Assembly: GCF_905120355.1 (NCBI RefSeq)
Contig: NZ_CAJHOB010000002.1
Location: 1 to 64,000 of the forward strand
From: Azonexus hydrophilus
GTDB lineage: Bacteria > Pseudomonadota > Gammaproteobacteria > Burkholderiales > Rhodocyclaceae
Direction: 5' to 3'
Length of the DNA: 64,000 nt
The notes under the pieces were generated by a model. That model did no database searches, was not told where the DNA came from, and worked only from the letters and a program-made list of their open reading frames with translations. The position numbers and the translations under genes were made by a program. Shown here piece after piece: positions 54,328 through 64,000 of this stretch (position 1 is the stretch's first letter; each line of letters begins with the position of its first letter).

Positions 54328-55108
54328 AATACGCACTGCGGCCCCAGTCGCTGGCGCCGAGAATCTGGATCTACGGCGGCAGCTGATCAAGCGACTGACC
54401 ATGGCGGGTGGTCTGGTCGCGTTATTGCTGGCCTTGCTGGCGTTGTTCGATCACCTCTCGCAGCCGGCCGAGGAAGTGGAGATGCCGGAATTCACGGAAA
54501 CCGTACCTGTGGCACCCAAGAAAGTGCTGACACAGCCGGTATCCGCGCCGCCTGATGAGCCCGGCAATGCTGCGGAAACTGCGGAGACGGCTAGCGCCGA
54601 AACGGCACTGGCCGAGGAGGCGCCGCCCCCTCCCGTTGTTGCGGCAACACCTGAGCCCTCGCCACTAGCCGAGCAGCCACCAGCTGGTGCGCCACGTCGG
54701 CCAGTTGACAGAAAAGCCCCTGTGGAGACGGTCGTGCCTGAAGGGACAACGGCTCCGCCCATCCTGGTGGAGCCAGCGGCCAGGCCAGAGCCAAGGGAAC
54801 GCATTGAAAACCGCGGCGAGTCTACGGCAGTTACCAGCCGCCCTGCCCGGGTGGTTGAAGTGACGCCACCGCCGGTGCGTCCGGCGCGCCAGGTTGAAGG
54901 TTTCCTGCTGCAAGCCGGCGTCTTTACCAGTGCTGAGCGGGCAGAGGAGTTGCACGCTAAACTGACCTTGAATGGAATTCCGACCCAGGTCGAAACCCGG
55001 GTTCAGGTCGGTCCTTTTCATACCCGCCAGGAAGCACTCGCCGCACAGGCCAAGTTGAAAGCTCTGGGTATCGACAGCTTGCTGGTCATGCCCAAGGGGA
55101 CACGCTGA
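54317..55108 (+). CDS. SPOR-domain envelope protein
   Basis: A 263-residue type II membrane protein: short cytoplasmic N-terminus, one span (about 30-48), a long Pro/Ala/Glu-rich periplasmic linker (about 50-185) and a C-terminal SPOR domain (about 190-258, [20 protein letters not shown]), which binds denuded peptidoglycan at division sites. ATG at 54317 is preferred because GGGGTG lies six bases upstream; GTG 54308 and ATG 54311 are in frame. The start overlaps the DUF2802 gene by 11 bp. Confidence 0.82.
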   Translation: MVDEIRTAAPVAGAENLDLRRQLIKRLTMAGGLVALLLALLALFDHLSQPAEEVEMPEFTETVPVAPKKVLTQPVSAPPDEPGNAAETAETASAETALAEEAPPPPVVAATPEPSPLAEQPPAGAPRRPVDRKAPVETVVPEGTTAPPILVEPAARPEPRERIENRGESTAVTSRPARVVEVTPPPVRPARQVEGFLLQAGVFTSAERAEELHAKLTLNGIPTQVETRVQVGPFHTRQEALAAQAKLKALGIDSLLVMPKGTR

Positions 55109-55149
55109 CTTCAGGTGTCCAGGTTGTTCACATTTTCAAGGAATTCACC

Positions 55150-55530
55150 ATGACTCGCAGCATCATCGCCACCTCCCGTGCTCCCGCCGCCATCGGAACC
55201 TATTCACAGGCGATACGTGTGGGGGATACAGTTTATCTGTCCGGCCAGATCGGTCTGGACCCGGCCAGCATGCAGATGGTTGACGGTATCGATGCCCAGA
55301 TCGAGCGCGTCTTCGAGAATCTCAAGGCGGTGGCGGAAGCGGCCGGCGGTTCCCTGAGCGATGTGGTGAAGCTCAATGTGTATCTGACTGACCTGGGCAA
55401 TTTCGCCAAGGTCAATGAGTGCATGGCCCGCTATTTCAGCGAACCGTTTCCGGCTCGTGCTGCGGTCGGCGTCAAGGAATTGCCGCGCGCGGCGCTGGTG
55501 GAAGCCGATGCGGTGATGGTCATCGCTTAA
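55150..55530 (+). CDS. ridA: RidA-family enamine/imine deaminase
   Basis: A 126-residue trimeric YjgF/YER057c protein hydrolysing reactive 2-aminoacrylate and other enamines. The signature [20 protein letters not shown] contains the catalytic-site arginine and the family's C-terminal glutamate; the N-terminal [20 protein letters not shown] is canonical. It ends 5 bp before recG, so the two are likely co-transcribed. Confidence 0.94.
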   Translation: MTRSIIATSRAPAAIGTYSQAIRVGDTVYLSGQIGLDPASMQMVDGIDAQIERVFENLKAVAEAAGGSLSDVVKLNVYLTDLGNFAKVNECMARYFSEPFPARAAVGVKELPRAALVEADAVMVIA

Positions 55531-55535
55531 GGCGC

Positions 55536-57563
55536 ATGATTGGCCGGCCGATCAAGGCAGGCGACGCCCTCAGGAAAAAGCTGGCACGGCTGGGGCTGGT
55601 GACTGAAGATGACCTGTTGCTGCACCTGCCGCTGCGCTACGAAGATGAAACCCGGCTGACGCCGGTTGCGCGATCATTTTGCGGGGAGCCCGTGCTGCTT
55701 GAGGTGGAGGTCAGGCACTGCGAAATTCAAATGGCGCCACGGCGGCAACTGGTGGCGCATGCCTTTGATGCCAGTGGCGACATCAGCCTGCGCTTTCTCA
55801 ATTTTTATCCCAGCCAGCAGGCTCTGCTGACCCCCGGCGCGCGTTTGCGTGTTTTCGGTGAGGTGCGGGGCAGCTTCTGGGGGCTGGAGATGGTGCACCC
55901 GCGTTGCCAGAGCGTTACGGCCGAGACGCCGTTGGCGCAAACGCTGACACCGGTGTATCCCACCACTGCCGGGCTGACCAGCGGGGCTTTAGCCAAGCTT
56001 GTGCAGCGTGCCCTTGAGGGCAACGACCTGGCGGATACCCTGCCGGAGAGCATTCGCAGCCGTTATCAGCTGCCGGGGTTTGCGCGCAGCCTGCGCTTCC
56101 TGCACCACCCGGCTGCAGGCACCGACATCGCTGCCTTGCAGGAGCGGCACCACCCGGCGTGGCGCCGGCTCAAGTTCGATGAGGCGCTGGCGCAACAAAT
56201 GTCGCTGCGGCGTGCCTTTCTCGCCCGTCGCCAGCAAGGCGCCCCAGTGTTGCAGGGCGATGGTGCTCTGGCCCAGGCGCTGCTGGCGGTACTGCCCTTT
56301 GCCTTGACCGGCGCGCAACAGCGCGCAGTGGCGGAGATCGCCGCCGATCTGGCCCAGCCCTATCCGATGCAGCGGTTGCTGCAAGGTGATGTGGGTGCTG
56401 GCAAGACCATTGTTGCGGCGCTGGCGGCCTGCCAGGCAATGGCTGCTGGCTGGCAGGTGGCATTCATGGCACCGACGGAGATTCTCGCCGAACAGCATTA
56501 CCAGAAGTTGGCAAGCTGGCTGGTGCCGCTGGGGGTGCGCCTGGCCTGGTTGAGCGGCAGTTTGAGCAGCAAGGCCAAACGCGCGCAGCAGGAAGCTGCG
56601 GCAGCCGATGCGCAATTGATTGTAGGGACGCATGCGCTGATTCAGGCGGGAGTGGATTACGCCCGGCTGGGGCTGGTGATCATCGATGAACAGCACCGTT
56701 TTGGGGTTGCGCAGCGCCTGGCGCTGCGCAGCAAGGGGAATAATCCGCACCAGCTGATGATGTCAGCGACCCCCATTCCGCGCACCCTGGCCATGAGTTA
56801 TTACGCCGATCTCGATGTCACCGTGCTCGATGAACTGCCGCCCGGGCGGACGCCTGTGAAAACCCGCCTGGTGGCAGATAACCGGCGACCGGACGTGGTC
56901 GCCTTTGTCGAAAAAATGGTGACTGAAGGCCGGCAGGCGTACTGGGTCTGCCCCCTGATCGAGGAATCTGAAGCGCTGCAGTTGCAGACGGCAGAGGACA
57001 CCTGTGCACAATTGACGGCCGATCTGCCCCACCTGCGTGTGGGTCTGGTGCATGGCCGGTTGAAACCCGATGCCAAGCAGGCCGTGATGGGTGAGTTTGC
57101 GGCAGGTGAGCTGGATGTGCTGGTGGCGACCACGGTGATCGAGGTCGGGGTGGATGTGCCGAATGCCAGCGTGATGGTGATCGAGCATGCCGAACGTTTT
57201 GGGCTGTCACAACTGCACCAGCTGCGTGGCCGGGTTGGGCGTGGCGCGCACGAATCCAGTTGTGTCTTGCTGTATGCGGGGCCGCTGGGTGAGATTGCCC
57301 GGCAGCGTCTGAAAATCATTTTCGAGCATACCGACGGCTTCGAGATTGCCCGGCAGGATCTGCGCCTGCGCGGGCCGGGCGAGTTCATCGGGGCGCGGCA
57401 GAGCGGGGTGCCGCTATTGCGCTACGTTGATCTCGAGGCCGATGCCGAACTGGTCGAGGCTGCCCGCGATTGCGTCGATGAGATGTTGAGCGGCCACCCT
57501 GCTGCCAGCGCGGCGCACCTCCAGCGCTGGCTGGGCCAGCGCGAGGAGTTGCTCAAGTCATGA
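55536..57563 (+). CDS. recG: ATP-dependent DNA helicase RecG
   Basis: A 675-residue branch-migration helicase that remodels stalled forks and Holliday junctions. An N-terminal wedge/OB domain (about 60-165) is followed by helicase motifs GDVGAGKT (I), DEQHRFG (II), SATPIPRT (III) and QLRGRVGRG (VI). Length is slightly under the E. coli value (693). ATG at 55536 has SD-like AAGG at the ridA stop. Its 3' end meets chpA convergently with only 5 bp between stop codons and no terminator. Confidence 0.96.
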   Translation: MIGRPIKAGDALRKKLARLGLVTEDDLLLHLPLRYEDETRLTPVARSFCGEPVLLEVEVRHCEIQMAPRRQLVAHAFDASGDISLRFLNFYPSQQALLTPGARLRVFGEVRGSFWGLEMVHPRCQSVTAETPLAQTLTPVYPTTAGLTSGALAKLVQRALEGNDLADTLPESIRSRYQLPGFARSLRFLHHPAAGTDIAALQERHHPAWRRLKFDEALAQQMSLRRAFLARRQQGAPVLQGDGALAQALLAVLPFALTGAQQRAVAEIAADLAQPYPMQRLLQGDVGAGKTIVAALAACQAMAAGWQVAFMAPTEILAEQHYQKLASWLVPLGVRLAWLSGSLSSKAKRAQQEAAAADAQLIVGTHALIQAGVDYARLGLVIIDEQHRFGVAQRLALRSKGNNPHQLMMSATPIPRTLAMSYYADLDVTVLDELPPGRTPVKTRLVADNRRPDVVAFVEKMVTEGRQAYWVCPLIEESEALQLQTAEDTCAQLTADLPHLRVGLVHGRLKPDAKQAVMGEFAAGELDVLVATTVIEVGVDVPNASVMVIEHAERFGLSQLHQLRGRVGRGAHESSCVLLYAGPLGEIARQRLKIIFEHTDGFEIARQDLRLRGPGEFIGARQSGVPLLRYVDLEADAELVEAARDCVDEMLSGHPAASAAHLQRWLGQREELLKS

Positions 57564-57568
57564 ACGGG

Positions 57569-60500
57569 TCAGTCGTTTTTCCTGCAATAACTGCTTAACA
57601 GTCCAAGCAGGGTTTCTTCGTCGTAGGGCTTGCCCAGGTAGTGGTTGGCGCCAATTTCCAGGGCGTAGTTACGATGTTTCTCCGCGGTGCGCGAGGTGAT
57701 CATGATCACCGGGATGTCCCGCAGTTTTTCGTCGCCACGCAGGTTGCGCACGAAATCGAAGCCATCCATACGCGGCATTTCGACGTCGGAAAGAATGATA
57801 TCGGGGCGCTCATCGACCAGTTGCTCCAGCGCATCGACCCCATCTTTCGCCTGCAGTACCTGATAGCCTTCGCGCAACAGGAGACGGCTGGTGATCTTGC
57901 GCACGGTGAGGGAGTCATCCACCACCATGATGGTGGGCAGATGTTCGACTGGGGTCGGCGGTGCGCTGATCTGCACCGGTTCCTCCGCAGTGGCTGCCAG
58001 CGGGCGAGCTTCCTGCTGCCGGCTGGCGAGTGCCACCGGGTTGAGGATGAGGACGACCCGGCCGTCGCCAAGGACGGTGGCGCCAGAGATACCGACGACC
58101 CGGGCGAGCTGGTTGCCGATGTTCTTGACGACGACTTCCTGGTTGCCGCGTAGTTCATCCACCAGGACACCGACCCGCTGTGAGCCGGAGCGCAGCAGCA
58201 GGACCCAATATTGCCGGTGGGATTCGGGCAGGGCGTTGGGCTGCCCCAGGAGGTGGGGCAGGAAATGGAACGGGTAGCTGTTGCCTTGCCACTCGGCTTT
58301 GCCCGCGGCGCGCAGTTCAGCCAGTCCGGCCTCTTTCATCTCCTGCACCTGTTCGATCATGCTCGACGGAATGGCGTACGTCTGGCTACCGGCCCTGACC
58401 AGCAAGGTCTGCGTCACGGCCAGGGTGAGCGGCAGGTAGAGGCGGAAAGTGGTGCCGTGGCCGACTTCACTGCTGGTTTCGATGCGCCCACCCAGGTTGG
58501 CGACGGTGGTTTTGACCACATCCATGCCCACGCCGCGCCCGGCGACCTGGCTCAAGCTGGCGGCGGTGGAGAAGCCCGGCTGGAAAATGAAGTCATAGAG
58601 GGCGCTGTCACTGATTTCCTGGTCCGCACCGAGCAATTCCAGTTCCTCGGCGCGGCGGCGGATGCGTTCGCGGTCGAGGCCACGACCATCGTCAGTCAGG
58701 GACAGGATGATTTCATTGGCTTCCTGGGCCACCTTGAGGATGATCTGTCCGCGCTCCGGTTTGCCGGCGGCGACGCGTTGTTCTGCCGTTTCCAGACCAT
58801 GGGTGACCGCATTGCGCAGCATGTGCTCGATCGGGCCGAGCATCTTGTCGAGTACCGAGCGGTCGATTTCAACATGGTCGCCGAGGATTTCGAAGTGGGT
58901 TTGTTTGCCGACTTCCTTGGCAGTCTGGCGTGCCACCCGGTACAGCCGTTCTGCCTGGCTGGCGAAGGGCAGCATGCGAACGCCCATCAGTTCCTGCTGC
59001 AAGCCGCGGTTGAGGCGGGCCTGCGCGAGGATGGCCGCATTGGCGTCATCGAGGTTCTTGAGCAAGCTTTGCTGGACGGTGGCGACGTCGTTCACCGACT
59101 CGGCCATGAAACGGGTGAGCTCCTGGAAGCGGGTGAAGCGGTCGAGTTCCAGTGGATCGAATTCTTCCTGGCCTTCCGGGGTGTGCGCTACCCGCGCCTG
59201 CATCTGGGTTTCGGCCTGAATTTCAATTTCGCGCAACTGCCGGCGCAAGCGGATGACGTTTTCGGTGAGGTCGAGCAGCGATGTTTTCAGGCTGCGCATC
59301 TCGCCCTCGATCCGGGTGCGGGCAATGGCCAGTTCGCCGGCCTCGCTCACCAGGCGGTCCACCAGGTCGGCACGGACGCGCAGCATGGCTTGCTGGGTGC
59401 TGTCGCTTTCCTGTGCTTGCGGTTCCGGGAGTGTGCTCACCGGGGGAGGGACGCTCTTGGCCGGCGCCGGTGCAGCAGAACCTTCGTCCTGAGGTACGGG
59501 CGGGGCAGGGGTGTCGCCGCTGGCTTCAGTCACCGGCAATTCGACTTTGCCACTCTGGCCGTGGCGGAGATTGTCGGCGGCTTGTGCCAGGGCGTCACAA
59601 CCGGCTTCGATGTCGTCGATCAGGCTACTGCTGGCATGCCCTTCATTGAGCGCGTCCTGCACCCGGGTTTCCAGCAGGTGGGTGGCTTCGCCCAGGTTCA
59701 TGGCGCCGGCCATGCGGGCATTGCCCTTGAAGGTGTGCAGCAGGCGGGCGATGGCCTGCGGCGCGCTGGGTTCGTTGGGCGCGGCACGCCAGGCGGCGAC
59801 TTGCTCACTCAGTTCTCGAACCTGATCGCTGGCTTCTTCGAGAAAGATGGGGAGCAGCTGCTCGTCCAGTTCGTCGGTCAGCGGCGGTGCGCTGACGGCT
59901 TCGCTGGCAGCAGGTAAATCAACCAGTTCGGGGGCCAGCAGCGAAGCAATCGCGTCGTTTTTCTTTTCTTCGCTCAGTGCAGGCGGGTAGCTGTCTTCAA
60001 GCGCCGCAACGAGCTGCGGCTGCTCCTCCGGTGTCTGCTGTGCCGATAGTTGGGTGAACATGTCGGCCAGCGTCAGGATGGCCTGGCGCACGCTTTCCAG
60101 ACCGGCCAGGGCTTCCGGGTGGGTGGTTTTTTCGCGGCGCACCAGCGCGTGTTCGAGGGCAATTGCCAAGTGATGGATCGGCAGCAGACCGACTGTGGCA
60201 GCGATGCCGCCCAGAGTGTGTGCGGCCCGCATCATCTCGAATGCGGTGGGTTGCGCCGGGTCATTTTCAAGGATGGCGAAGTGTTCGATCAACGTCGCCA
60301 GGTGGCCGGTTGCCTCGTGCCGGAAAATGTCATACAGCGTGGGGGCGCTATCACCGGCAGGTGCCGTTTCAGTAGATGTGGGCGCTGCATCGGCGGCGCT
60401 GTCGGCAGCGTCGAGTTCAAAGTTTACGAGCGTGTCGAATGCTTCGTCAGACGTTGATGCGTCTACTGCGACGGGTTCACGGGCGTCGGGCAGCGGCTCG

Positions 60501-63166
60501 TTCGGCGTGGTGGCAGGCAGCTCAGCTGCAGTACTGGGAGTTTCGGCCGGGGCAAGATCGGGAAAGTCGAGCTCGAAATCGTCAAGGCCCGTCAGGTCGA
60601 TTTCTTCCGTGTCGTTCGCGGCAGCAGCAGGGAATTCCTCTGCTGTATCTTCTGGAGTTTCCTCCGCCAGCAGGCTTTCGCTGGCTGCCTCCTGTGGCGG
60701 TGCTGCGCTTTCTGCGGCGGGTGGGGTATAGCCCGCCGTGGTCAGTGCGGTGGGCACCTCGCTGCTTTCTTCTCCCCGCAGGCGGGTCGCCAGGGCCACC
60801 ATGGCTGCCGTGTCGGGAGGCGTGGCGGCATTGCCTTCGAGGTGGGCAACCCAGTCGCTGAATATCCGTTCTTCGTCGGCGATGAGTTGCAGGAGTTCGG
60901 CGTTGGCCGGCCGGTCCTGACGCAACCACAGGTTGAAGGTCTGTTCGAGAGCCCAGGCGGTTTCACCGAAATCGCTGAGGCCGACCATGCGCCCGGAGCC
61001 TTTGAGGGTGTGGGTACAGCGGCGGATGGTGGTGAGCGCATCCTGGTCATGCGGGTTGGTGCGCAGGCGTGCTTTTTGCTGAGCCAGTTCGCCGAGGACT
61101 TCCTTGCCTTCCTCAATGAAGATGGCCAGCAGTTCAGCGTCGATTTCTTCGTGGCTGGAGCTTGCCAGTTGCAGGGTTTCTGCCGAGGGCGACGGTGCTT
61201 GCGGTGCGCTGGCGGCAAGATTGGACAGGGCGGTTTCGGTTTCCACGCCGGTGGCCAGTGCGGCCAGCGTGGCTTTGGCAGACTCGCCCAGCTCGCGGTC
61301 GGCCACCAGATCGGCATCTTTCTGGATGGCTTCAAGGTTGTCCTTGAGTTCCTTCTGCAGGCGGGCGTCGCCTGGTGCTTGCCGCAGCGCGTTGGCGAGC
61401 GCACGGGCTTCCCGGGTCTGCTGCGCCAGTTCGGCTTCGACGGTGATGTTCTGGGTGCTGTGCTGTGTGTTTTGGGCGGCGGTTTCACCGTGCAGGCGGG
61501 CGGCGAAGGCGTCGAAATCGCCTTCGTCATTCGCCAGGGCGTCCACGAAGAAGCCGAGCAGCGAGAGTTCGTCAGCCACTGACTGGAAATCGGTTTCCTG
61601 CGGCTGGTAATCGCTGGCAGCAAAACGGGCGATATGTTCGCTGGTTTCCTGCAGTCGCTTTACTGCCGAGAAATGGCCGAGCATGGCCAAGGCGCCGCTG
61701 ATCTGCTTGAGGGGCGCTTCCAGCGGGGCCATGCTGAAGCCTTTGGCCGGATTGCGGAAAAACACATCCAGGCTTTGCTCGATATGGGCCAGGTTGTTCT
61801 GGATTTCGCGTCCAACCTGGCTGATCAGCAATTTTTCCTGTGCTCGCCGGGTGATTTCATCGAGTAGCGGAATATCTGCCGGGCTGGTGGAGCGTCCGGC
61901 GATGACCGCATGGATGCGCTCGACCATGTGATCGACCTGCTGGGCAAAATCCTTGCCTAGATGGCGGTGATTTTCCTGCGCGTTTTGCAGCAGAAGGATG
62001 CCGGTGGCGATTTCCATTGCCACCGCATCGCTGTGGCGTTTGCTGTCTTCCTGCAGCCAGTTGGTGATGGCTGCGAGCGCCTGGCCGAGGCGCTTGAGAT
62101 CGGTGGTGCCGATGCTGGCGGTCAGTTCGGCACAGGCTTGGACCTGCTCGGCAAATGGTTTGAGGCTGGCGGCATGGCCTGCGCAATACTTGTTCCAGGC
62201 TTCTTCGGCGAGCGTGAGGATGTCGCGCAGGCGGCGCAATTGCAGCTCCTGCCCGGGGAGGGACTCGTCCGGCTGATCCCGGCTGGGGATCTGTGCCGGG
62301 AGATCGAAAATCTGCTGTGCCTGGGCTGCCAGAGAATCTGCTGCCGGCGTTGTTTGCGCCACGTAGTAGAGGGCTTCGCGCATGACGCGCTCGGCGAGCG
62401 TGGAGGAGCCGTCGAGCAGACGGCGAATCTGCAGGTCGATGCGCGCACAGAGCTGGCGCGCCAACTGATCGGAGGAAATGCCAGGATCGTTCAGGGCTTC
62501 CAGGAAGGCCTGGGAAATCCACCAGAAGGTGCGGGCGCCGGGAGTCGGCTGGATCGCCTCGATCGCCGCCAGCGCCTCTGCCATGGCGTGTCGGCCCGAT
62601 TCCTGTTCGGCCGGGCGGGTCAGCCACTTGAGCAGGCCTTTCTGGAAATTCATGCGCTGGGTACGTAGTACGGCACGGATTTCGTCGGCGCTGAGTTCGG
62701 GGGCGGCGATAGTCGAGCGCGGAGGGCGCAGGCTGAGATCGGGATAGAAGAAGTCACCCGGGTGTACCGGCGGTGCGCCGCGCAGTTCAGCCAGGCGGGC
62801 ACATAGCGGCAGAATGCGCAGGGGCTGGTGTGGTTCGCCCGCGAGCAGGCCATCGAGATAGTTGCGCAGGCCGTGCAGCGCTTCGCGTACATCGGGCAGG
62901 GCGGCAGCAGCGTTGGCGCCAGGGTCGCTTTCCAGCGTTTGCAGCAGGTTTTCGAGGGCTTCGGTGAGTTCGGTGACGCCGCTCAGGCCGACGATATCAA
63001 GTGCGCCATGCACCTGGTGAACGTGGGTGCGGCAGAACTTGAACTGGGTGACTTCGCCATTTTTTTCAAATTCATCGAGGGCAGCGCCAGCGCGCTCCAG
63101 GGCCTGATCGATTTCACCCTTGACCCAGGTGAGCGGGCCGACGTCGAATTCTGTTGCTGCGCTCAT
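57569..63166 (-). CDS. chpA: ChpA hybrid chemosensory histidine kinase
   Basis: A 1865-residue CheA-like kinase of the type IV pilus (Pil-Chp) system. HPt-like sites in order: H50 (degenerate, HQVHG), H719 (HTLKG), H983 (HTLGG) and H1144 (HTFKG). Then come a dimerisation region, the ATPase (N-box HMLRNAVTHGLE; DDGRGLDRERI; GVGMDVVKTTVANLGGRIET), a CheW-like domain and a C-terminal receiver with phospho-acceptor D1794 (LSDVEMPRMDG). ATG at 63166 has GAGG six bases upstream and lies 8 bp after pilJ; a TTG four codons earlier is possible. It controls twitching and surface responses. Confidence 0.94.
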   Translation of the reverse strand: MSAATEFDVGPLTWVKGEIDQALERAGAALDEFEKNGEVTQFKFCRTHVHQVHGALDIVGLSGVTELTEALENLLQTLESDPGANAAAALPDVREALHGLRNYLDGLLAGEPHQPLRILPLCARLAELRGAPPVHPGDFFYPDLSLRPPRSTIAAPELSADEIRAVLRTQRMNFQKGLLKWLTRPAEQESGRHAMAEALAAIEAIQPTPGARTFWWISQAFLEALNDPGISSDQLARQLCARIDLQIRRLLDGSSTLAERVMREALYYVAQTTPAADSLAAQAQQIFDLPAQIPSRDQPDESLPGQELQLRRLRDILTLAEEAWNKYCAGHAASLKPFAEQVQACAELTASIGTTDLKRLGQALAAITNWLQEDSKRHSDAVAMEIATGILLLQNAQENHRHLGKDFAQQVDHMVERIHAVIAGRSTSPADIPLLDEITRRAQEKLLISQVGREIQNNLAHIEQSLDVFFRNPAKGFSMAPLEAPLKQISGALAMLGHFSAVKRLQETSEHIARFAASDYQPQETDFQSVADELSLLGFFVDALANDEGDFDAFAARLHGETAAQNTQHSTQNITVEAELAQQTREARALANALRQAPGDARLQKELKDNLEAIQKDADLVADRELGESAKATLAALATGVETETALSNLAASAPQAPSPSAETLQLASSSHEEIDAELLAIFIEEGKEVLGELAQQKARLRTNPHDQDALTTIRRCTHTLKGSGRMVGLSDFGETAWALEQTFNLWLRQDRPANAELLQLIADEERIFSDWVAHLEGNAATPPDTAAMVALATRLRGEESSEVPTALTTAGYTPPAAESAAPPQEAASESLLAEETPEDTAEEFPAAAANDTEEIDLTGLDDFELDFPDLAPAETPSTAAELPATTPNEPLPDAREPVAVDASTSDEAFDTLVNFELDAADSAADAAPTSTETAPAGDSAPTLYDIFRHEATGHLATLIEHFAILENDPAQPTAFEMMRAAHTLGGIAATVGLLPIHHLAIALEHALVRREKTTHPEALAGLESVRQAILTLADMFTQLSAQQTPEEQPQLVAALEDSYPPALSEEKKNDAIASLLAPELVDLPAASEAVSAPPLTDELDEQLLPIFLEEASDQVRELSEQVAAWRAAPNEPSAPQAIARLLHTFKGNARMAGAMNLGEATHLLETRVQDALNEGHASSSLIDDIEAGCDALAQAADNLRHGQSGKVELPVTEASGDTPAPPVPQDEGSAAPAPAKSVPPPVSTLPEPQAQESDSTQQAMLRVRADLVDRLVSEAGELAIARTRIEGEMRSLKTSLLDLTENVIRLRRQLREIEIQAETQMQARVAHTPEGQEEFDPLELDRFTRFQELTRFMAESVNDVATVQQSLLKNLDDANAAILAQARLNRGLQQELMGVRMLPFASQAERLYRVARQTAKEVGKQTHFEILGDHVEIDRSVLDKMLGPIEHMLRNAVTHGLETAEQRVAAGKPERGQIILKVAQEANEIILSLTDDGRGLDRERIRRRAEELELLGADQEISDSALYDFIFQPGFSTAASLSQVAGRGVGMDVVKTTVANLGGRIETSSEVGHGTTFRLYLPLTLAVTQTLLVRAGSQTYAIPSSMIEQVQEMKEAGLAELRAAGKAEWQGNSYPFHFLPHLLGQPNALPESHRQYWVLLLRSGSQRVGVLVDELRGNQEVVVKNIGNQLARVVGISGATVLGDGRVVLILNPVALASRQQEARPLAATAEEPVQISAPPTPVEHLPTIMVVDDSLTVRKITSRLLLREGYQVLQAKDGVDALEQLVDERPDIILSDVEMPRMDGFDFVRNLRGDEKLRDIPVIMITSRTAEKHRNYALEIGANHYLGKPYDEETLLGLLSSYCRKND

Positions 63167-63174
63167 GTCCGCCC

Positions 63175-64000
63175 TCAATCCACCTTGAAGCCGGCGACCG
63201 AACCCTTCAGTTCGGAGGCCAGACCAGACAGTTCATCCACTGCTTCGGCAGTACGCTGCGTCCCGGCCGTCGTCTGCTCGGTGACGCGCAGGATGTCCTG
63301 CATCAGACGGGCGACGTGGGTGGCGGAGTTGGCCTGTTCCTGGGTGGCGCTGGAAATGCCCTGGATGAGGCTGGCCAGCCGGTTCGACACCTGGCCGATT
63401 TCTGCCAGTGCCTGGCCGGCGGCGTCAGAGCGCTTGGCGCCTTCGACCACGCCCTGGGTCGATTCTTCCATGGCGGAAACGGCATCCTGGGTGTCGGTCT
63501 GAATGGTCTTGACGATGGCGGAAATCTGTTTCGTGGCTTCGCCGGAACGCTCCGCCAGGCGCTGCACTTCTTCCGCCACCACCGTGAAACCGCGCCCGGC
63601 ATCGCCGGCGGACGCTGCCTGAATGGCGGCGTTCAAGGCGAGCACGTTGGTTTGTTCGGTAATGTCGGAAATCAGTTCGACGATTTCGCCGATTTCCTGC
63701 GAGCTTTCGCCCAGACGCTTGATTCGTTTGGAGGTTTCCTGGATCTGGTGGCGGATTTCGTTCATGCCCTTGATGGAATCCTCCACCGCCAGCGTCCCTT
63801 TTTCCGCAGCATGCAGCGACTGGTTCGCCACCTGGGCCGACTGGGTGGCCTCGTTCGAAACCTCGCTCATCGAGCGTGCCATGTTCAGGGCCGACTGGCC
63901 AGCTTCCTGAATTTCCTGCGATTGACGCTCGGCGGCCTCAAGCAATTCGGCAGACGTCTTGCGGGCAATTTCGGTGGAGCTGGTCACGCGGTTGGCTGCG
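63175..64000 (-). CDS. pilJ: Type IV pilus chemoreceptor PilJ (3' part)
   Basis: The frame is open from the right edge, giving 274 residues of the cytoplasmic signalling domain; the ligand-binding and membrane parts lie outside the window. The hairpin tip ([20 protein letters not shown], then [17 protein letters not shown]) is the PilJ form of the methyl-accepting chemotaxis protein signature. It is directly upstream of chpA on the same strand, the standard pilJ-chpA order, and feeds signals to that kinase. Confidence 0.93.
   Translation of the reverse strand, partial: AANRVTSSTEIARKTSAELLEAAERQSQEIQEAGQSALNMARSMSEVSNEATQSAQVANQSLHAAEKGTLAVEDSIKGMNEIRHQIQETSKRIKRLGESSQEIGEIVELISDITEQTNVLALNAAIQAASAGDAGRGFTVVAEEVQRLAERSGEATKQISAIVKTIQTDTQDAVSAMEESTQGVVEGAKRSDAAGQALAEIGQVSNRLASLIQGISSATQEQANSATHVARLMQDILRVTEQTTAGTQRTAEAVDELSGLASELKGSVAGFKVD

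Overview
The window looks like the chromosome of a GC-rich betaproteobacterium, most likely of the order Rhodocyclales. This is inferred from gene content, from the order tRNA-Tyr/Gly/Thr - tuf - tRNA-Trp - secE - nusG - rpl/rpo - str - S10 - spc - alpha, and from the Pil/Chp chemosensory genes; no 16S gene is present to confirm it. No stretch longer than 300 bp lacks a gene; the longest gaps are about 180-230 bp.

1-5051: an integron gene-cassette array on the minus strand. It has eleven small cassettes (ten complete, one running off the left edge), separated by ten attC-like sites with recognisable R'' and R' core boxes. No integrase gene lies at the right (upstream) end, where attI and intI would be expected, so the visible part behaves like an attC cluster lacking an integrase. 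Nine of the eleven cassette proteins are small predicted membrane proteins, one of them a 56-residue ORF and one a Pmp3/YqaE-like protein. The other two are a DinB-like metal-site protein and an HNH nuclease. A perfect 12-bp inverted repeat sits 3 bp from the outermost crossover point. This is the accessory and most novel part of the window.

5273-11551: one tightly packed minus-strand operon, dacA - ybeD - lipB - lipA - thiS - thiG - trmB - rdgC - ychJ, preceded by an NhaR-like LysR regulator. It combines cell-wall trimming, lipoate synthesis, thiazole synthesis, tRNA modification and recombination control.

12496-18154: htpX (membrane protease), an unrecognised helical protein, a VOC-family protein, lgt, ilvD and a small periplasmic cytochrome c.

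18221-50565: about 32 kb of translation and transcription genes, all on the plus strand. Three tRNAs and tuf come first, then tRNA-Trp, secE, nusG, rplKA, an L10 leader, rplJL, rpoBC, rpsL, rpsG, fusA, a second tuf, and complete S10, spc and alpha clusters. The two tuf genes encode the same protein and differ, by my reading, at only seven synonymous positions. Three internal promoters (before rpsL, rplC and rplN) place the -10 hexamer inside a palindrome or hairpin, so exit from one transcription unit and entry to the next appear to share DNA.

50623-64000: an Atm1-type ABC exporter (minus); a plus-strand group of a FadL-type outer-membrane protein, a DUF2802 protein, a SPOR protein, RidA and RecG; then, convergent with recG, chpA and the 3' part of pilJ, the signalling core of type IV pilus (twitching) control.
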